Below the pieces are notes generated by a model. That model did not search any database, was not told the DNA's origin, and saw only the letters and a program-made list of their open reading frames with translations. The translations under genes and the position numbers were made by a program. A stretch of DNA of 64,000 nucleotides from Mucilaginibacter gilvus. GTDB taxonomy: Bacteria > Bacteroidota > Bacteroidia > Sphingobacteriales > Sphingobacteriaceae. The stretch covers positions 1-64,000 of the forward strand of contig NZ_SBIW01000012.1 in the NCBI RefSeq assembly GCF_004054195.1, given 5' to 3'. Positions 61,343 to 64,000 of this stretch are shown here, piece after piece; within the stretch, counting starts at the first letter, position 1; the number at the start of each line of letters is the position of its first letter.

Positions 61343-61795
61343 CTACACTAACTTCCTTATCGCCATAATGTACCCAATATGCAGCCCTTCGTGAAACGGC
61401 AGAAAGGAAATCGCGTCGTCGATACTGCTTATAACTACGCCATAGCGGGTGCTCCAGGTGGGGTAGTTGACAAAAATACCGGCCTGGTGATCTTTTTCCA
61501 ATTGGTCGAGGCTGCTGATCAGTTTTTCTTTTATTTCGTCGAATTGCTCTTGGGTTATAGGGCCCTCTGGTTTACTTTCCGGTTTGTAGGTTTGGTAAAA
61601 GCTTTCATCAACTTCCAGTCCGGCGCGTTTGTAACAAATACCCAACTGGGCGGCCAGCATGTGCCCAAGGTTCCAGGCAATATTGTTGTTAAAGCCGGCG
61701 GGGATGGCGTTTATTTGCTCAAGCGTGAATTTCTCTAATAGGTTTAATACCATTAAACGGGGCTGTTTAATGGTATCGAATTGTTGTTTTGTCAT
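61343..61795 (-). CDS. DinB-family four-helix protein
   Basis: A 150-residue DinB/YfiT-like metal-binding four-helix bundle. Likely metal ligands are the His in WNLGHMLAAQ (about residue 49) and the pair in FHEGLHIGYI near the C-terminus. Family members include thiol transferases that use bacillithiol or mycothiol; the activity is unknown here. Same strand as the preceding hypothetical, 49 bases apart. Confidence 0.85.
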   Translation of the reverse strand: MTKQQFDTIKQPRLMVLNLLEKFTLEQINAIPAGFNNNIAWNLGHMLAAQLGICYKRAGLEVDESFYQTYKPESKPEGPITQEQFDEIKEKLISSLDQLEKDHQAGIFVNYPTWSTRYGVVISSIDDAISFLPFHEGLHIGYIMAIRKLV

Positions 61796-61885
61796 GGGTC
61801 AAATATTCAATTTTTATATGAATTGTACAGCCGTTTCTTAAAATAATCATAACCATTATGCGCCGCAGCCTTAACGCATTTATTT

Positions 61886-61893
61886 TACCTTTG
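61886..61893 (+). promoter_or_regulatory. Candidate -7 box TACCTTTG for the GT39 gene
   Basis: A perfect TAnnTTTG match 16 bases before ATG 61910. A -33 TTTG at normal spacing is not visible. Confidence 0.42.
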
Positions 61894-61909
61894 CAGCATA
61901 ATCTGTTCA

Positions 61910-63631
61910 ATGGCTAATACTGCAGGTAATCCCATTCAATCCAATAAACCCATATGGTATTTCATCGCCTGTTGGACGGTTTTGAACCTGCTGCAGGCCG
62001 CTGTTTTAGAACTCCATGGCGACGAAGCTTACTACTGGCTTTACGCCCAAAAGCCGGATTGGGGCTACTTTTACCACCCGCCTATGATGGCGGTGTTCAT
62101 CAAAATTGGCTACACCCTTTTCCATAACGAATTTGGTGCGAGGCTGGTGGCGGTGCTCACCAATAGTCTGGCTCTTTACCTGCTTTGGCTCATCGTTAAA
62201 AAATACACGGTAACGCCCAAGTGGTTTATTTTGCTCACCTCCTGCGTGCTGGTTTTCCATGTATACGGCTTTACCACCACGCCCGATGCGCCGCTGTTTT
62301 TCTTCGCGGCGGTGTTTTATTATTTCTATCAGAAGTATGCAGAAAAGGATAGCTGGCTTACGGCGTTCATCATTGGCGTGGCGGTTGCCTGCCTGCTTTA
62401 CAGCAAATACCACGGGATCCTGCTTGTGGGCTTCACGGTGCTATCCAACTTTAAACTCTTTAAACGTCCCTCTTTTTACCTCGCTATTGTAACCGGACTA
62501 ATTTGTTTTACACCGCATATTTTATGGCAGGCTCAACGCAATTTCCCGGCGGTAAATTACCAGTTGTTCGAGCGCTCATCTGACAAGATCTACAATGTCT
62601 CCTTCACTATCGAGTACCTTTCGGGCCAGCTTTTACTTGGCGGGATACTCCTTAGCTGGTACTTGTTTTATAAAGCATTCCGCACCAAAATTACCGATGT
62701 ATTTAGCCGCGCGCTGGTGTTTAACGCCATCGGTACTTTCGGTTTCTTTTGTGTGAATACGTTTTTCGCCAATGTGCAGCCGCACTATACGCTTATTGGT
62801 TTTATCCCATTGGTAGCGTTGGTGATGATCAATCTGCACCGGAATAACAATCATCCCAAATGGCTCTTCAATGTCGCTATTGCCAATATCGTGCTCATTT
62901 TGGTGCTGCGGATCTCGCTGGTTTTGGGCTTGCCGTTCATCAAAAAGGTGCAGGCGCTGCAAACCTATTTCGGTTTCCGCGAATGGGCGGCAAAAGTGCA
63001 CGAAAAAGCAGGCGATGCCTGGATGGTGATGGACGATGGCTTTCAAAATCCATCTAAGTACGATTTTTACAACCATACCCTAAAAGGTTTCGCCTACGAT
63101 TCGCGGTACTACGGCCGCACCATGTTTGATATATGGCCCATGGAGGATAGCCTGCAACACAAACGCGTTTACCTGGTGTTGAGCGACCCACTGCAAGGCT
63201 ATAAAACAGATACCATTACCGGCGAAGTTGGTACCTGGTACGGTGCCTGGGTAGAAGACGCGCGTACCTATCAAAAGATAGCTATTGACACTAAGACAAA
63301 GCCGGTGACCGCGCATCCCGGGCAAAAAGTAGAATTTGACCTTAGTATAACCAACCCTTACACATACGATGTTAATTTTACCAACGTTGGGTATACGCAC
63401 CCGGTTTACCTGGAGGGCTGCTTTTTTACCGGTCCTACAGATATTGCCGACGTGCAGCAGTCGGATGCCGGGTTTAACAGCATCAGCCTTAACCCGGGCG
63501 AGAGCAAGTTGTATAAAACAGCGGTGATCGCCCCCAGGGAGAAAGGAACCTATTACCTGATGTTCTCTATCCGTACCGAACCGTTTAGGGGAAGCAAGAA
63601 CAGTCGCCTGATAAAATTTACAGTTGAATAA
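61910..63631 (+). CDS. Glycosyltransferase family 39 (ArnT/PMT-like) membrane protein
   Basis: A 573-residue integral membrane glycosyltransferase with about ten helices and a C-terminal periplasmic beta domain (about 470-573). The first periplasmic loop LELHGDEAYYWLYAQ holds the conserved acidic residues of the GT-C fold (DE motif); YHPPMMAVFIKI follows. Such enzymes transfer sugars from polyprenyl phosphate to lipids or proteins at the outer face of the inner membrane. The acceptor here is unknown. It precedes an outer-membrane protein gene by 12 bases. Confidence 0.9.
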   Translation: MANTAGNPIQSNKPIWYFIACWTVLNLLQAAVLELHGDEAYYWLYAQKPDWGYFYHPPMMAVFIKIGYTLFHNEFGARLVAVLTNSLALYLLWLIVKKYTVTPKWFILLTSCVLVFHVYGFTTTPDAPLFFFAAVFYYFYQKYAEKDSWLTAFIIGVAVACLLYSKYHGILLVGFTVLSNFKLFKRPSFYLAIVTGLICFTPHILWQAQRNFPAVNYQLFERSSDKIYNVSFTIEYLSGQLLLGGILLSWYLFYKAFRTKITDVFSRALVFNAIGTFGFFCVNTFFANVQPHYTLIGFIPLVALVMINLHRNNNHPKWLFNVAIANIVLILVLRISLVLGLPFIKKVQALQTYFGFREWAAKVHEKAGDAWMVMDDGFQNPSKYDFYNHTLKGFAYDSRYYGRTMFDIWPMEDSLQHKRVYLVLSDPLQGYKTDTITGEVGTWYGAWVEDARTYQKIAIDTKTKPVTAHPGQKVEFDLSITNPYTYDVNFTNVGYTHPVYLEGCFFTGPTDIADVQQSDAGFNSISLNPGESKLYKTAVIAPREKGTYYLMFSIRTEPFRGSKNSRLIKFTVE

Positions 63632-63643
63632 TAAATTGATACG

Positions 63644-64000
63644 ATGCATAAAAAGATCTACTTACTCATAGTTACTGTTTTAATTGCCCGCGCCGCTGCT
63701 GCCCAAACGGTGGATGTACATTTTAATGGATCGGTTTTTTTTGATAACCGGGAGTATAAAGAATCACTCATCCGTTCGCGCACTTATTCGGGCACCAGGC
63801 TCGCGCTCGATTTTGGGCTGAACCTGGATAGCGCCAACCGCTTTATTGTGGGTGTAAACGGCCTGCACGAGTTTGGCGCGAAACCTTATTTTTTAAAGGT
63901 GAACCCGGTAGCTTACTTTAATCATACCGGCAAACGCTGGTTATTTAACGCCGGTGAGTTCCCGCGCGAAGGCTTGCTGACCGATTATCCCCGCGCCATG
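63644..64000 (+). CDS. Outer-membrane protein, 5' part only (cut by window end)
   Basis: An open frame of 119 codons from ATG 63644 with no stop before the window edge. It has a signal peptide (MHKKIYLLIVTVLIARAAAA, cut near AAAQ), then beta-strand-like sequence (VDVHFNGSVFFDNREYK, LALDFGLNLD) typical of barrel proteins. Probably co-transcribed with the GT39 gene. Family not recognised. Confidence 0.75.
   Translation, partial: MHKKIYLLIVTVLIARAAAAQTVDVHFNGSVFFDNREYKESLIRSRTYSGTRLALDFGLNLDSANRFIVGVNGLHEFGAKPYFLKVNPVAYFNHTGKRWLFNAGEFPREGLLTDYPRAM

Overview
This window comes from the chromosome of a member of the Bacteroidota, most probably Sphingobacteriaceae (Mucilaginibacter- or Pedobacter-like). 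The evidence is gldB divergent from nadE, two very large proteins with type IX secretion (T9SS) sorting tails, many DUF3494/DUF4397/DUF4136/DUF3667 proteins typical of this phylum, few Shine-Dalgarno sequences, and repeated TAnnTTTG promoter boxes. Genus is an inference; no rRNA or complete tRNA gene is present.

Layout. 1-2.1 kb is the right end of an AT-rich integrated element: the catalytic half of a BsuBI/PstI-type restriction endonuclease, a tyrosine integrase, and a short tmRNA/tRNA-Ala-like 3' end followed by a terminator, which I read as the attachment site. 2.1-7.2 kb (leftward) holds a receiver protein, an OmpA-family protein, a DUF3494 (ice-binding-like) lipoprotein and an AraC regulator with a metal-binding-like N-terminus. 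7.5-14.2 kb holds a pentameric ligand-gated channel homologue, a DUF3095 protein, a zinc alcohol dehydrogenase, an NTF2-like protein, a secreted protein with a possible Ntn-hydrolase fold, and a Na+/H+ antiporter. 14.2-19.5 kb (leftward) is a signalling block: CheB-CheR-PAS fusion, DUF4397 lipoprotein, response regulator, and a histidine kinase with an ethylene-receptor-like copper-binding membrane domain. 19.7-25.7 kb holds a YtxH protein, cytoplasmic alpha-amylase, a free-standing GldM N-terminal-like protein, a GH9 glucanase and an NAD-dependent epimerase. 25.9-28.7 kb is gldB / nadE. 28.9-40.1 kb holds a DUF4136 lipoprotein, a small PID-CTERM-like protein, a 2048-residue T9SS cargo and, divergently, a T9SS subtilisin-like protease. 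40.2-44.7 kb holds a barrel protein, gamma-glutamyltransferase, a MarR regulator and two FKBP lipoproteins.

44.7-53.8 kb is a light/stress-associated region: CPD photolyase, TIGR01777 protein, SDR-DUF2867 protein, Dabb protein, AarF kinase, HAD phosphatase and TetR regulator on the minus strand, then DUF2256 and cryptochrome-DASH on the plus strand. 55.0-59.5 kb is sucA-odhB (2-oxoglutarate dehydrogenase E1 and E2, the E2 with two lipoyl domains). 59.6-60.8 kb is an AbiEii-type toxin with an HTH antitoxin. 60.8-64.0 kb holds a hypothetical protein, a DinB-fold protein, a GT39 glycosyltransferase and a truncated outer-membrane protein gene.

At the DNA level, three intergenic spacers (42.6, 47.0 and 57.9 kb) share one design: two imperfectly complementary arms made of repeated short words. 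Other palindromic extragenic elements lie at 22.5, 25.8 and 51.5 kb. No CRISPR array and no single obvious new multi-gene system was found. The strongest candidates for follow-up are the ethylene-receptor-like kinase, the ligand-gated channel, the stand-alone GldM-like protein, the light-associated cluster and the intergenic repeats.
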